Part shown: piece after piece, positions 26,717 to 34,514 of the stretch
How the letters are laid out: each line of letters starts with the position of its first letter
Position numbering within the stretch: the stretch's first letter is position 1
NCBI RefSeq assembly: GCF_016863435.1
Contig: NZ_BOOW01000050.1
Location: 42,053-106,052, forward strand
Source: Sinosporangium siamense
GTDB taxonomy: Bacteria > Actinomycetota > Actinomycetes > Streptosporangiales > Streptosporangiaceae
DNA: 64,000 nucleotides
Direction of reading: 5' to 3'
Position numbers and translations under genes: made by a program
Notes under the pieces: generated by a model
What the model saw: only the letters and a program-made list of their open reading frames with translations
What the model was told of the DNA's origin: nothing
Database searches by the model: none

Positions 26717-27580
26717 CTATTCCTCAACGGGCATGGGCAGGGTCATGCCCATGCCCATAGTCAGACCGGCCTGCTCATAGACAGCGTTCAGCTTGGGCCG
26801 GTAGGCGGCGTAGAACTGCCTGCCACACTCCAGGTCGTCCAGCGCGGCCTTGATCTCACGCGCGAGGAGGGGGCGCGCCTGCTCGGGCGTGGCCTTCTCA
26901 CCGAGCTTGTTCAGTTCCTGCCCGAACGGTCCTTCGGTGCTGCTGGCGATCTTGTCGGGTTGCTGGGAGGTGACCGTGTACCCCTTGCCCTTGAGGCAGC
27001 CGGCGAACTCGCCGGCCAGTTCCACCAGGCGGGCGTCGCCGTTCACCTCACGGTTGATCGCCTGCTTGAACATCTCGGATTGGATCTTGGCGGCCTCCTG
27101 CATGGAGGTCATTTTGCGGCCGGTGGCTTTGTTGAACGTCTCCAGCATGCACGTTTCCACCGCGGCGAAGTAGGCCTTCCGCTGCTCCTTCGACAGCCCG
27201 GCGACGACCTTCGAGTTCGGGTCCGAGCCCTCTCCTACCGTTATTGTCATGCGGCTGCTCTGGTCGTTCGGGTAGACGATCGAGGCGGCCCAGCCGAAGC
27301 CGTACTTGCTCCGGTACTTTTTCATGGCCTCGTAGTCGCCGGACATCTCCTTCTTCTGCTCTTCGGGCAGGTCCGGCGTGGAGACGACCGCGTGGTAAGT
27401 GAAGCCCTTGCCCTTCATACAGGCGGCGATCTGGGCCTGGCTCTCGCGCTGCTTGTTCTGCGGATCCACGGGGGGAGCCGCCGATGGCCGTGCCTCACCG
27501 GTCGAACCGCAACCGGTTACGGCGACCAGCAGGGCCGTCCCGGCCACCATGGTTGCGAGCGATCTCTGCAAGTGGATCAT
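26717..27580 (-). CDS. Lipoprotein with C(M/L)KGKG repeats
   Basis: 287 aa from ATG 27580, which follows GAGAAGG. The signal peptide ends in the lipobox AVTGC (Cys 24), so it is membrane-tethered outside the cell. The mature part contains two related blocks, ACMKGKGF (Cys 54) and GCLKGKGY, with two further Cys (ETCMLE, LECGRQ). The same CMRxNG pattern occurs in the lipoprotein of the second module at 50636. Function unknown; the place next to an adaptor/ABC set suggests a substrate or sensor of the exporter. Confidence 0.75.
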   Translation of the reverse strand: MIHLQRSLATMVAGTALLVAVTGCGSTGEARPSAAPPVDPQNKQRESQAQIAACMKGKGFTYHAVVSTPDLPEEQKKEMSGDYEAMKKYRSKYGFGWAASIVYPNDQSSRMTITVGEGSDPNSKVVAGLSKEQRKAYFAAVETCMLETFNKATGRKMTSMQEAAKIQSEMFKQAINREVNGDARLVELAGEFAGCLKGKGYTVTSQQPDKIASSTEGPFGQELNKLGEKATPEQARPLLAREIKAALDDLECGRQFYAAYRPKLNAVYEQAGLTMGMGMTLPMPVEE

Positions 27581-27729
27581 GGATCCTTCTCGTAAGTCGT
27601 CAAGGGATGAGTGGGGCAGTGCGCGGAAGGCCCGCGGCGCAACCGTGCGGTAGGCCCGTTCGCCTGGGGTTCGTCTAGCGGCCCGTTGCGGTGCGGACTC
27701 GCGAGCCCGGCTCAATTTCCCGTGGGCTT

Positions 27730-27839
27730 CCTGAAGCGAACCTGAACGCGCCTGAAGCGTGGTTTCCGGACCGAGGGCGGCGAACGCCTGGAGTGCCGTC
27801 CCTGCAGCGGCCCTGAACGCAGCCGAAGTGATCTTCAGG
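27730..27839 (+). promoter_or_regulatory. Response-regulator boxes between lipoprotein and two-component genes
   Basis: CCTGAA occurs at 27730, 27741 and 27751 (periods 11 and 10, one helical turn), again at 27812, and inverted as TTCAGG at 27834-27839. Such in-phase direct repeats are the usual DNA target of OmpR/PhoB-type regulators, one of which starts at 27874. The boxes could serve both divergent operons. Confidence 0.6.
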
Positions 27840-27873
27840 TTGGCTTTAGGCGGCGACAGGCAAACTGATCGCC

Positions 27874-28533
27874 GTGCGAGTACTACTGGTAGAGGACGAG
27901 AAGCGGCTGGCCGACCTGGTCAAGGGCGGTCTGGCGGGCGAGGGCTTCGCCGTCGACGTCGCCTACGACGGGCGCGACGGCCTGTGGATGGCCACCGAGA
28001 ACGACTACGACGTGATCGTCCTAGACGTCATGCTGCCCAGGGTGAACGGCTACGCCGTCTGCGCCAAGCTGCGCGAGGCGGGCAACTGGACGCCGATCAT
28101 GATGCTCACCGCCAAGGACGGCGTCTACGACGAGGCAGAGGCACTCGACATCGGCGCCGACGACCACCTCGCCAAACCCTTCTCCTATGTCGTCCTGGTG
28201 GCCAGGCTGCGCGCTCTGGTCAGGCGCGGCGGCAAGGAAAGGCCCGTATCGATCACCGTGGGAGACGTGACGGTAGAGCCCGCCGGCATGCGCTGCCGCA
28301 GGAACGGTGTCGAGATCGCCCTCACCCCCAAGGAGTTCGCCGTACTGCACGGCCTGGCGCGCAGGCCGGGCGAGGTGGTCTCCAAGAGTGAACTGCTCGC
28401 CCAGGCGTGGGACTTCAGCTACGACGGCGACCCCAACATCATCGAGGTCTACATCAGCGCGCTGCGCCGCAAAATCGGCTTCGACGTGATCAAGACCGTC
28501 AGGGGCGCGGGCTACCGATTGGATTCGGCGTGA
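27874..28533 (+). CDS. OmpR-family response regulator
   Basis: 219 aa. Receiver domain: acidic pair in LLVEDEKRLAD, phospho-acceptor Asp 51 in VIVLDVMLPRVNG, Thr in MMLTAKDG and Lys in LAKPFSY. The winged-helix DNA-binding domain (about residues 125-217) ends in VIKTVRGAGYRLDS. GTG start. The GTGA overlap (28530-28533) couples it to the kinase. Likely controls the divergent lipoprotein/adaptor/ABC operon through the CCTGAA boxes. Confidence 0.92.
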   Translation: MRVLLVEDEKRLADLVKGGLAGEGFAVDVAYDGRDGLWMATENDYDVIVLDVMLPRVNGYAVCAKLREAGNWTPIMMLTAKDGVYDEAEALDIGADDHLAKPFSYVVLVARLRALVRRGGKERPVSITVGDVTVEPAGMRCRRNGVEIALTPKEFAVLHGLARRPGEVVSKSELLAQAWDFSYDGDPNIIEVYISALRRKIGFDVIKTVRGAGYRLDSA

Positions 28534-29822
28534 ACCTCGCGACCGTCAAGGGCTCAGGCCACCGCTTGTCGTCCGTACGGCTGCGCGCCACGGTCGCGGC
28601 CACCGTCGTCGTCGCCGCCGCGCTCGGCCTGGCCGCCGCCGTCCTCGTCGTCTCGCTGAAGGTCAGCCTGGAGACCAGCGCCAACGCCGAAGCGGGCAGA
28701 AGGGCTGTCTCCGCCGCCTCCACGCTGCTTGTTGATGCGCGGCCCGGCGAGCTGCTCCAACAGGCCACCGACCCCGACGTGCAGATCGCCGACACGACCG
28801 AGCATGCCCCGTGGAAGGCGGTGGAAGGCGACTTCGCCGTCGCGAGCATGATCGTGCCCACCGAGGCCGGCATGGTAACCGTTTACGGCCGCGCGTCGCT
28901 GGCGGCGGCCGAGCAGGCGCTTCAGACCCTGAACGGGCTGCTGCTGTTCGGCCTGCCGCTCCTGCTGGCCGTGGTCGCCGCGATGACGTGGTTCTCCGTC
29001 GGCAGAGCGCTGGCACCCGTGGCCGTGATCAGGGCGAAGGTCGCCGACATCACCGCCCGCGACCTGCACCAGCGGGTGCCCGTACCCGCCTCCGGCGACG
29101 AGATCGCCGGGCTCGCCACCACTGTGAACGTCACCCTCGACCGGCTGGAGACCGCCGTCGAACGGCACAAGCAGTTCGTCGCCGACGCCGCACACGAACT
29201 GCGCAGCCCGATCGCGACCCTCCGGGCGCGGCTGGAGCTGGCCGAGCCCACCGACCTGTCGACCGAAGCCCTGGCCGACGTCGACCGGCTCCAGCGGCTG
29301 GCCGGCGACCTCCTGCTGCTGGCCAGGCTCGACGCGGGCGAGCCGCTCAAGGCCGAAGAGGTCGACCTCGGCCAGGTCGTCGCCGAGGAGAGCCTGCGCC
29401 CGGGCACCGCCGTCACCCTGGACATCAGCCCCGACGTGGTCATCAACGGGTCGCGCGGACATCTGTCCCGGCTGGTCACCAACCTCGTGGACAATGCCGT
29501 ACGGCACGCCACGACGACCGTCGAAGTCCGGGTGCGTGAGACCGACGGCGCGGCGACCCTGGAGGTGCTCGACGACGGCCCCGGGATCCCGCCCGAGCAC
29601 AGGGAGGCGGTGTTCGAGCGCTTCACCAGGCTGGACGAGGCCAGAGCCAGAGACGGCGGCGGAGTCGGGCTCGGCCTGCCGATCGCCAGAGACATCGCGA
29701 CCCTGCATGGCGGAACACTTGCCGTACGGGACGGAGGGTTTGTCGCACGGTTCCCGATCATCCCGGGTCTGGCGCGGCCGATCTCCGCTTATCAGAGCGC
29801 TGAGAACTGCATCGCTCCGTAG
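28530..29822 (+). CDS. Sensor histidine kinase
   Basis: 430 aa from GTG 28530. Two membrane segments (about residues 20-45 and 134-156) bracket a short extracytoplasmic loop, followed by a HAMP domain (LAPVAVIRAKVADITARDLH). The H box FVADAAHELRSPI carries His 222. N box NLVDNAVRHA, G1 DDGPGIP and G2 GGGVGLGLPIA are intact. The short sensor loop (about 85 residues) suggests sensing at the membrane or through a partner such as the divergent lipoprotein. Confidence 0.92.
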   Translation: MNLATVKGSGHRLSSVRLRATVAATVVVAAALGLAAAVLVVSLKVSLETSANAEAGRRAVSAASTLLVDARPGELLQQATDPDVQIADTTEHAPWKAVEGDFAVASMIVPTEAGMVTVYGRASLAAAEQALQTLNGLLLFGLPLLLAVVAAMTWFSVGRALAPVAVIRAKVADITARDLHQRVPVPASGDEIAGLATTVNVTLDRLETAVERHKQFVADAAHELRSPIATLRARLELAEPTDLSTEALADVDRLQRLAGDLLLLARLDAGEPLKAEEVDLGQVVAEESLRPGTAVTLDISPDVVINGSRGHLSRLVTNLVDNAVRHATTTVEVRVRETDGAATLEVLDDGPGIPPEHREAVFERFTRLDEARARDGGGVGLGLPIARDIATLHGGTLAVRDGGFVARFPIIPGLARPISAYQSAENCIAP

Positions 29823-30257
29823 CTTCCATGAGGTGCCGATTACAGGTGTCCGACCTCCCTGTGCGGTGTCCGTCAAGCGGTCACTACTGATTGGCCAGCG
29901 ATCCTTCGCACTCACGGCACGGGCTCCCGACCGCACCGGCCTCGACTCCCGAGACACCTCGGGACGAGAAGACGCGCTCAACGTCGGCCGAGACGGCCGC
30001 CTGACGTGATTTCTCGTCCTATGCCGGTCGACGCCCTAATCCGCCAGGTTGAAGTGAAAAACCAGCACGGGCAACGCACACGAAGCTTGTGAAACCGCAG
30101 CCCATCGCGCGCTGCCGCTGGCAGTCCATCCGGAATGGACGGTCCTGTCCGCGCGACCTCTGCACTGTTCGGATCTTAGGGACCGGGTCCGTGCGTGTGC
30201 GGGTTCACGGTGTACTCTTACTGAATCTAATCTATATTAGAAACGATAGGAGGGTTC
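29823..30257. other. Intergenic region before the BVMO regulon
   Basis: No gene. A hairpin TCCCGAG-acac-CTCGGGA (29947-29964) may terminate the kinase transcript. The right end holds the regulator site of the BVMO gene, listed next. Confidence 0.45.
30204..30241 (+). promoter_or_regulatory. BVMO promoter with TCTAAT-ctat-ATTAGA operator
   Basis: A 16-bp inverted repeat with perfect 6-bp arms, TCTAAT (30226-30231) and ATTAGA (30236-30241), contains TAATCTA (30228-30234). It overlaps a -10-like TAATCT (30228-30233), 18 bases after TTCACG (30204-30209). The TAATCTA core recurs at two other promoters of this cluster. The local TetR regulator at 32271 is the obvious candidate. Confidence 0.65.
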
Positions 30258-32174
30258 GTGGAACGTAGCAGTCTCGTTGACGCCCTGACAGTGGCGAATC
30301 TCCCGACGGTGCTGATGGTGTTGCACCACCTCACCGGCGATGACAAGTGGCTCCGTGAGCCCTACCGGCCACGACGCAGTCCCGGAATGGACGATCTGGA
30401 CTCCGGCGGGTTCTCCGAGGAGGTGCAGCAACAGATCCGCAGCGCGGCCGCGGACATCATTTCCAGGTGGGACGCAGGAGCACCGATTGCCGTGGCGAGC
30501 CCGGATCTTGAACATCTCCACCGAATGACCGAGGCATGCATGGGTGAGCCGGTTCCGATGGAGTTCGCCGAAATGATCGGCGAGCAGTCCGGGCTCGGTG
30601 AGCGGGCAGAGGACGATCCGCGTGCTCCGCATCGCGACTCCGCGTCGCCGATTCGCGTCGGGATCGTCGGAGCCGGGGTTTCGGGCATGCTCATGGCCCG
30701 CCAACTCCGTGACCGCGGCATCGAGTGCGTGGTCTTCGAGCGGAACCCTGACGTTGGCGGAAGTTGGTTGGACAACAGATATCCCGGCTGTGGCGTCGAC
30801 ACTCCGAGTTACCTTTACTCCTTCTCCTTCTACCGGCGTGACTGGTCGACTTACTTCGGCAAGCGTGACGAGGTCCTCGACTACCTCCAGGATTTCGCAA
30901 CGGATCTCGACATCCGCCACCTGATCCGGTTTGGGCATGAGGTGCACCGCTTCGAGTGGTCCGAGGAGCGGGGGACCTGGACCGTGTCCTACCGTACGAG
31001 TCAGGGAGCAGGATCGGAGGAGTTCGGCTTCGTGGTCTCGGCGGTCGGGCAACTCAATGTCCCGTCTGTGCCGGACTTCCCCGGCGTCGATGGGTTCTCC
31101 GGGCAGGTGTTTCACTCGGCACGGTGGCCCGGGGGTGTCGACCTGACGGGCAAGCGCGTGGCGGTCGTGGGTAGCGGCGCGAGCGCCATGCAGATCGTGC
31201 CGGCTATCGTCGACGACGTCGACACGCTGACGATTTTTCAGCGATCGAAGCAGTGGGTGGCGCCCAACGCGGACTACTTCCGGGCGATGGACGCCCGCGT
31301 CCAATGGCTCATGCGGGATGTGCCCTTCTATCACCAGTGGTACCGAGCGCGGTTGGCCTGGATCCACAACGACCGGGTCCACGAGTCCCTCCAGATCGAT
31401 CCAATGTGGGACGGCCTTGGGCTTTCCATCAACTCCACGAACGACGGTCACCGTCGTTACTTCACCGACTACCTGCTGCGAGAGCTCGACGGCCGCCCCG
31501 ACCTCGTCGAGAAGGCGCTCCCGGACTATCCGCCGTTCGGTAAGCGCATGCTGCTCGACAACGGGTGGTTCAAAGCGATTCGTCGCCCGAACGTCGAGCT
31601 CGTGACGTCCGGCGTCGATCGGTTCACGAGGTCCGGAGTCGTCGGCCAGGACGGCGATGAGCGCGCGGTCGACGTGGTCATCCTCGCGACGGGTTTCCAG
31701 GCAAGGAACTTTCTGGTGGAGATCGACGTCGAGGGCCCAGCTGGTTCGCTGCGTGAAGCCTGGGGCCAGGAGGACGCCCGGGCATACCTCGGCATGACGG
31801 TTCCGGGCTTCCCAAACCTCTTCATCACTTACGGACCGAACTCGAACCTCGGACACGGCGGCAGCTACATCACGATCGCGGAGTGCCAGGCGCACTACCT
31901 GGGCCAATTGATCGGGTTGTCCGCTGAGCTCGGTCTACGCCGGGTCGAGGTCCGATCCGACGTGTACGAGGCGTACAACGCCGAGGTCGACGCGGCGCAC
32001 GCCAAGATGATCTGGAACGTCGACGGGCTCAACAGCTGGTACCGCAACTCCAAAGGGCGCGTCGTCACGAACTCGCCGTGGCGTGTCATGGACTACTGGA
32101 AGTTGACGAGGTCCGTCGATCTCGAGGACTACCGCATCGACCAGGCTGCGACGACACGCGCGGGGACCGGCTGA
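30258..32174 (+). CDS. Type I Baeyer-Villiger monooxygenase (4-hydroxyacetophenone monooxygenase type)
   Basis: 638 aa; the roughly 130-residue N-terminal extension and total length match 4-hydroxyacetophenone monooxygenase rather than cyclohexanone monooxygenases (about 540 aa). The FAD motif is VGIVGAGVSGMLMARQL, the NADPH motif VAVVGSGASAMQ. The type I BVMO fingerprint FSGQVFHSARWP (F-x-G-x3-H-x3-W-P) sits between them. The second ATG-like element is VVILATGFQ. GTG start directly behind AGGAGGG with only 3 bases spacing. It would insert oxygen next to a ketone to give an ester, which the esterase at 40619 could cleave. Confidence 0.9.
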   Translation: MERSSLVDALTVANLPTVLMVLHHLTGDDKWLREPYRPRRSPGMDDLDSGGFSEEVQQQIRSAAADIISRWDAGAPIAVASPDLEHLHRMTEACMGEPVPMEFAEMIGEQSGLGERAEDDPRAPHRDSASPIRVGIVGAGVSGMLMARQLRDRGIECVVFERNPDVGGSWLDNRYPGCGVDTPSYLYSFSFYRRDWSTYFGKRDEVLDYLQDFATDLDIRHLIRFGHEVHRFEWSEERGTWTVSYRTSQGAGSEEFGFVVSAVGQLNVPSVPDFPGVDGFSGQVFHSARWPGGVDLTGKRVAVVGSGASAMQIVPAIVDDVDTLTIFQRSKQWVAPNADYFRAMDARVQWLMRDVPFYHQWYRARLAWIHNDRVHESLQIDPMWDGLGLSINSTNDGHRRYFTDYLLRELDGRPDLVEKALPDYPPFGKRMLLDNGWFKAIRRPNVELVTSGVDRFTRSGVVGQDGDERAVDVVILATGFQARNFLVEIDVEGPAGSLREAWGQEDARAYLGMTVPGFPNLFITYGPNSNLGHGGSYITIAECQAHYLGQLIGLSAELGLRRVEVRSDVYEAYNAEVDAAHAKMIWNVDGLNSWYRNSKGRVVTNSPWRVMDYWKLTRSVDLEDYRIDQAATTRAGTG

Positions 32175-32196
32175 CCGAAGCTCTCGGGGGGCGCTC

Positions 32197-32227
32197 GGTG
32201 GGGAGGCGACGGCAGTGCCTCCCCACC
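32197..32227. terminator. Strong bidirectional hairpin between BVMO and TetR genes
   Basis: GGTGGGGAGGC (32197-32207) and GCCTCCCCACC (32217-32227) form a perfect 11-bp stem with a 9-base loop, 23 bases past the BVMO stop and 44 bases from the end of the convergent TetR gene. Confidence 0.7.
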
Positions 32228-32270
32228 TCTGAGGTGATGGGGCTTGTGGGCAACGACGCGCCCGGTGCGA

Positions 32271-32948
32271 CTACTGATCAGTGACGAGCCCTGAAGTCAG
32301 GGCGAGTGCGGCGGCGACCACATCGTCGATGTCGCACACGCGCGGAGTCCACCACTCCGGCGACCAGTTGAGGGCGCCGATGATCAGCAGGCGAGCGGCG
32401 GTGACGTCGACGTCGGCGCGAATCTCGCCGTTGGCTTGCGCTTCCTCGAAGAGCCTCTGCCACAGCGCGCCGTAGTTCTTGTGGTCCGAGCGGATCTGCT
32501 GGCGCATGCCCTCGGGCAGCTGGCCCATGTTCCGGATCGCCGCCGTGGTGAATTCGGACAGATCCAGGACGACGCGCAGGTGCTCCTCGACGGCGCACCG
32601 GATCCGCTCAAGCAACGGCGTGCCCTCGGGTAGCTGGGCCAGGGCGTTCTCGACGTGCTCCTGCGCCGACTGCTGCCCGCGTCGCACGACCTCCTCGATG
32701 AGCGCCTCACGCGAGTCGTAGTAGTAGTAGATCGCCGGCGCCTGAAGCTCTGCTCTCTTGGCGATGTCGCCGAGACGTGTGCCGGAGTAGCCCTTCTCGG
32801 TCAGGATCACTGCCGTTGCTTTGAGCAGACGCTCACGCGTTTGCTGCCCCTTGGTTCCGTCGCTGTCGACGTGCTTGCGGGAGGAGTCGGCCCCGGCCCG
32901 GGAATAGGACGTCGTCCTCCGCTTTCTCTGTTCCCCGGGTGCGCTCAC
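32271..32948 (-). CDS. TetR/AcrR-family regulator of the catabolic cluster
   Basis: 225 aa. A basic N-terminal tail of about 35 residues precedes the helix-turn-helix RERLLKATAVILTEKGYSGT and LGDIAKRAELQAPAIYYYY, the form seen in KstR2/FadR-like TetR regulators of CoA-thioester catabolism. It overlaps the SDR stop by 4 bases and shares its promoter, which carries the TAATCTA motif, so autorepression is likely. Ligand probably an acyl-CoA or pathway substrate (inference). Confidence 0.85.
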   Translation of the reverse strand: MSAPGEQRKRRTTSYSRAGADSSRKHVDSDGTKGQQTRERLLKATAVILTEKGYSGTRLGDIAKRAELQAPAIYYYYDSREALIEEVVRRGQQSAQEHVENALAQLPEGTPLLERIRCAVEEHLRVVLDLSEFTTAAIRNMGQLPEGMRQQIRSDHKNYGALWQRLFEEAQANGEIRADVDVTAARLLIIGALNWSPEWWTPRVCDIDDVVAAALALTSGLVTDQ

Positions 32949-33712
32949 AGTGCATAGCCTCCATCGACGTTCAGCAGTTGACCGCTGATCCAGCCGGCCT
33001 CGGGGGAAAGCAGGAATCTAGTCGCCTGGGCGATGTCCTCGGCCGTCCCGAATCGCGGCAAGGCGATCGCGCGTCGAGCGGCGTTGAGGTACTCCTCTGT
33101 GTACGCGCCCTGGGCCATGAGGTCGTGCCACAGGCCGCTGTCGATCACGCCGACGCCGATCGAGTTGGCGCGCACACCGAACCGGCCCTCCTCGGCGGCG
33201 ATGCCGCGGGTCATGGCCTCTACCGCGGCCTTCGGCGCGACGGACAGCATGTCCTTCTTGGCGTAGCGGTTGATGGCGGCCGACGTGATGGAGACGAGCG
33301 CACCCCGGCCTTTCCGGAGCGCCGGGATGAGCGCGTGGATCGCCGTGTAGAACCCGAGGGTGTCGGCTTCGAACTGCCCACGGACCTCGGCCGGCGAGAT
33401 CTTCGAGATGTGAGTCATGCGTATGGTGGGGCCGGACGCGTAGACCACGCCCTGGAGCGGAGACGGGCCGACCGCCTCCGCCAGGACCTCACCGACGGCT
33501 TGGTCGGTGAGATCTGCCTTGACCGTCCGAACACTCGCCGAGGTCGCCGACAATGCGGCGACGAGACCTGAGAAGGCCTCCGAATCGCGTCGGTGGGTGA
33601 GGACCAGGTCCCAGCCGTCTTCAGCGAGCACACGGGCGATGGCGGAGCCGATGGCTCCCGACGCTCCGAGGATGAGTGCCGTAGGTGCGGATGGGGTCTG
33701 AGTCGAAGTCAT
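32945..33712 (-). CDS. SDR-family oxidoreductase with Ser in place of catalytic Tyr
   Basis: 255 aa. NAD(P)-binding TALILGASGAIGSAIARVL and the C-terminal GWISGQLLNVDGGYAL are classical SDR. The catalytic Ser lies in SITSAAINRY. At the usual YxxxK position the sequence is SVAPK (in DMLSVAPKAAVEAM), so the Lys is kept but the Tyr is Ser. That occurs in some enoyl/dienoyl reductase-type SDRs and in non-catalytic members. No Shine-Dalgarno site; TTGAAC, 16 bases, TACGCT, then 6 bases to ATG suggests a leaderless mRNA. Co-transcribed with the TetR gene. Confidence 0.8.
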   Translation of the reverse strand: MTSTQTPSAPTALILGASGAIGSAIARVLAEDGWDLVLTHRRDSEAFSGLVAALSATSASVRTVKADLTDQAVGEVLAEAVGPSPLQGVVYASGPTIRMTHISKISPAEVRGQFEADTLGFYTAIHALIPALRKGRGALVSITSAAINRYAKKDMLSVAPKAAVEAMTRGIAAEEGRFGVRANSIGVGVIDSGLWHDLMAQGAYTEEYLNAARRAIALPRFGTAEDIAQATRFLLSPEAGWISGQLLNVDGGYAL

Positions 33713-33759
33713 GAGTAAAGCGTAGACTATTTTAATCTAAGTTCAATCAAGGGGGGCAT
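33713..33759. promoter_or_regulatory. Divergent promoter with TAATCTA motif
   Basis: TTAATCTAA (33732-33740) lies between TTGAAC (-35, minus strand, 33746-33741) and TACGCT (-10, 33724-33719) of the SDR-TetR operon. Its TAATCT also stands as a -10 candidate for the thioesterase at 33760, which has GGGGGG as ribosome site. Confidence 0.55.
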
Positions 33760-34482
33760 ATGTCTGCTCGCGAGGACGCGCCGGTGCGCGCCACCCGGCG
33801 CTTCGCCGTCGACTTTCTCCCGGGGGTTACTCGCGACTTGGTGGAGGACGCCCCGCTGTCGACTCCGGCCCGGGAGGCGGCGGTCGAGCTCGGCGTCGCG
33901 GCGCGCCACCTACTCGACGCCGTGGTCTCCAGCGAGTTGCCTCCAGGCGAGCTCGAGCAGGCTGCCCGGATGCTCCGCGACGTTGCCGCACTTCTAGGAC
34001 GGGAGTCGCGGGGAGATCGCGCCGAACACGGCATCGATGATCCCGAGGTCGGGGTTCGCATGTTCAATCCCGCCGTGGGGCAGGCCAACCCGGTGGCACC
34101 TCCGGTGCATCTCTACGCGACGACGGTCGGCGCCGAGCTCGGATGGCTCGAGTTCAGCCGGTTTCACGAGGGCATCCCCGGACACGCGCACGGCGGATTC
34201 ACCGCGCTGGTTCTCGACCAGATGATGTCACGTGCCAATGGTCTCGTGGGCGAGGCCGGAGTCACGCTGACGATGGAGGTCGCCTACCACCGTGTCGTGC
34301 CGCTGGGGGAGCGTCTGATCGTGGGTGCGGAGGTCGTGAAGCGGGCCGGCCGGAAGGTGTGGACCCGCGCGTGGATCGCGCGTTCCGCCGACCCCGGCAC
34401 CCCTCTGGCCACTGCCACGGGCCTCTTCCTGAAGATGCCCGCCGGCCGACTGCAGGAGCTCTTCGACCAGCGGATCTCTTGA
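33760..34482 (+). CDS. PaaI-type hotdog thioesterase
   Basis: 240 aa. The C-terminal half is a single hotdog domain with IPGHAHGGFTALVLDQMMS (the HGG-x-D/E region of PaaI-like thioesterases) and the strand LTMEVAYHRVVPLGERLIV. The N-terminal 100 residues are helical and not recognised. Likely hydrolyses an acyl-CoA intermediate or frees CoA in the pathway. It is first in the plus-strand operon; the ligase follows 32 bases later. Confidence 0.75.
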   Translation: MSAREDAPVRATRRFAVDFLPGVTRDLVEDAPLSTPAREAAVELGVAARHLLDAVVSSELPPGELEQAARMLRDVAALLGRESRGDRAEHGIDDPEVGVRMFNPAVGQANPVAPPVHLYATTVGAELGWLEFSRFHEGIPGHAHGGFTALVLDQMMSRANGLVGEAGVTLTMEVAYHRVVPLGERLIVGAEVVKRAGRKVWTRAWIARSADPGTPLATATGLFLKMPAGRLQELFDQRIS

Positions 34483-34514
34483 GGATTCCTTTATTCTACG
34501 CTAAATTAAATTAC
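34479..34514 (+). promoter_or_regulatory. Internal leaderless promoter for acyl-CoA ligase
   Basis: TTGAGG (34479-34484), 17-base spacer, TAAATT (34502-34507), then 7 bases to ATG 34515, with no Shine-Dalgarno site. This is the classic geometry of a leaderless actinobacterial promoter. CTAAATTAAATTAC (34501-34514) resembles the BVMO operator CTAATCTATATTAG in 10 of 14 positions, so it may answer to the same regulator. Confidence 0.6.
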
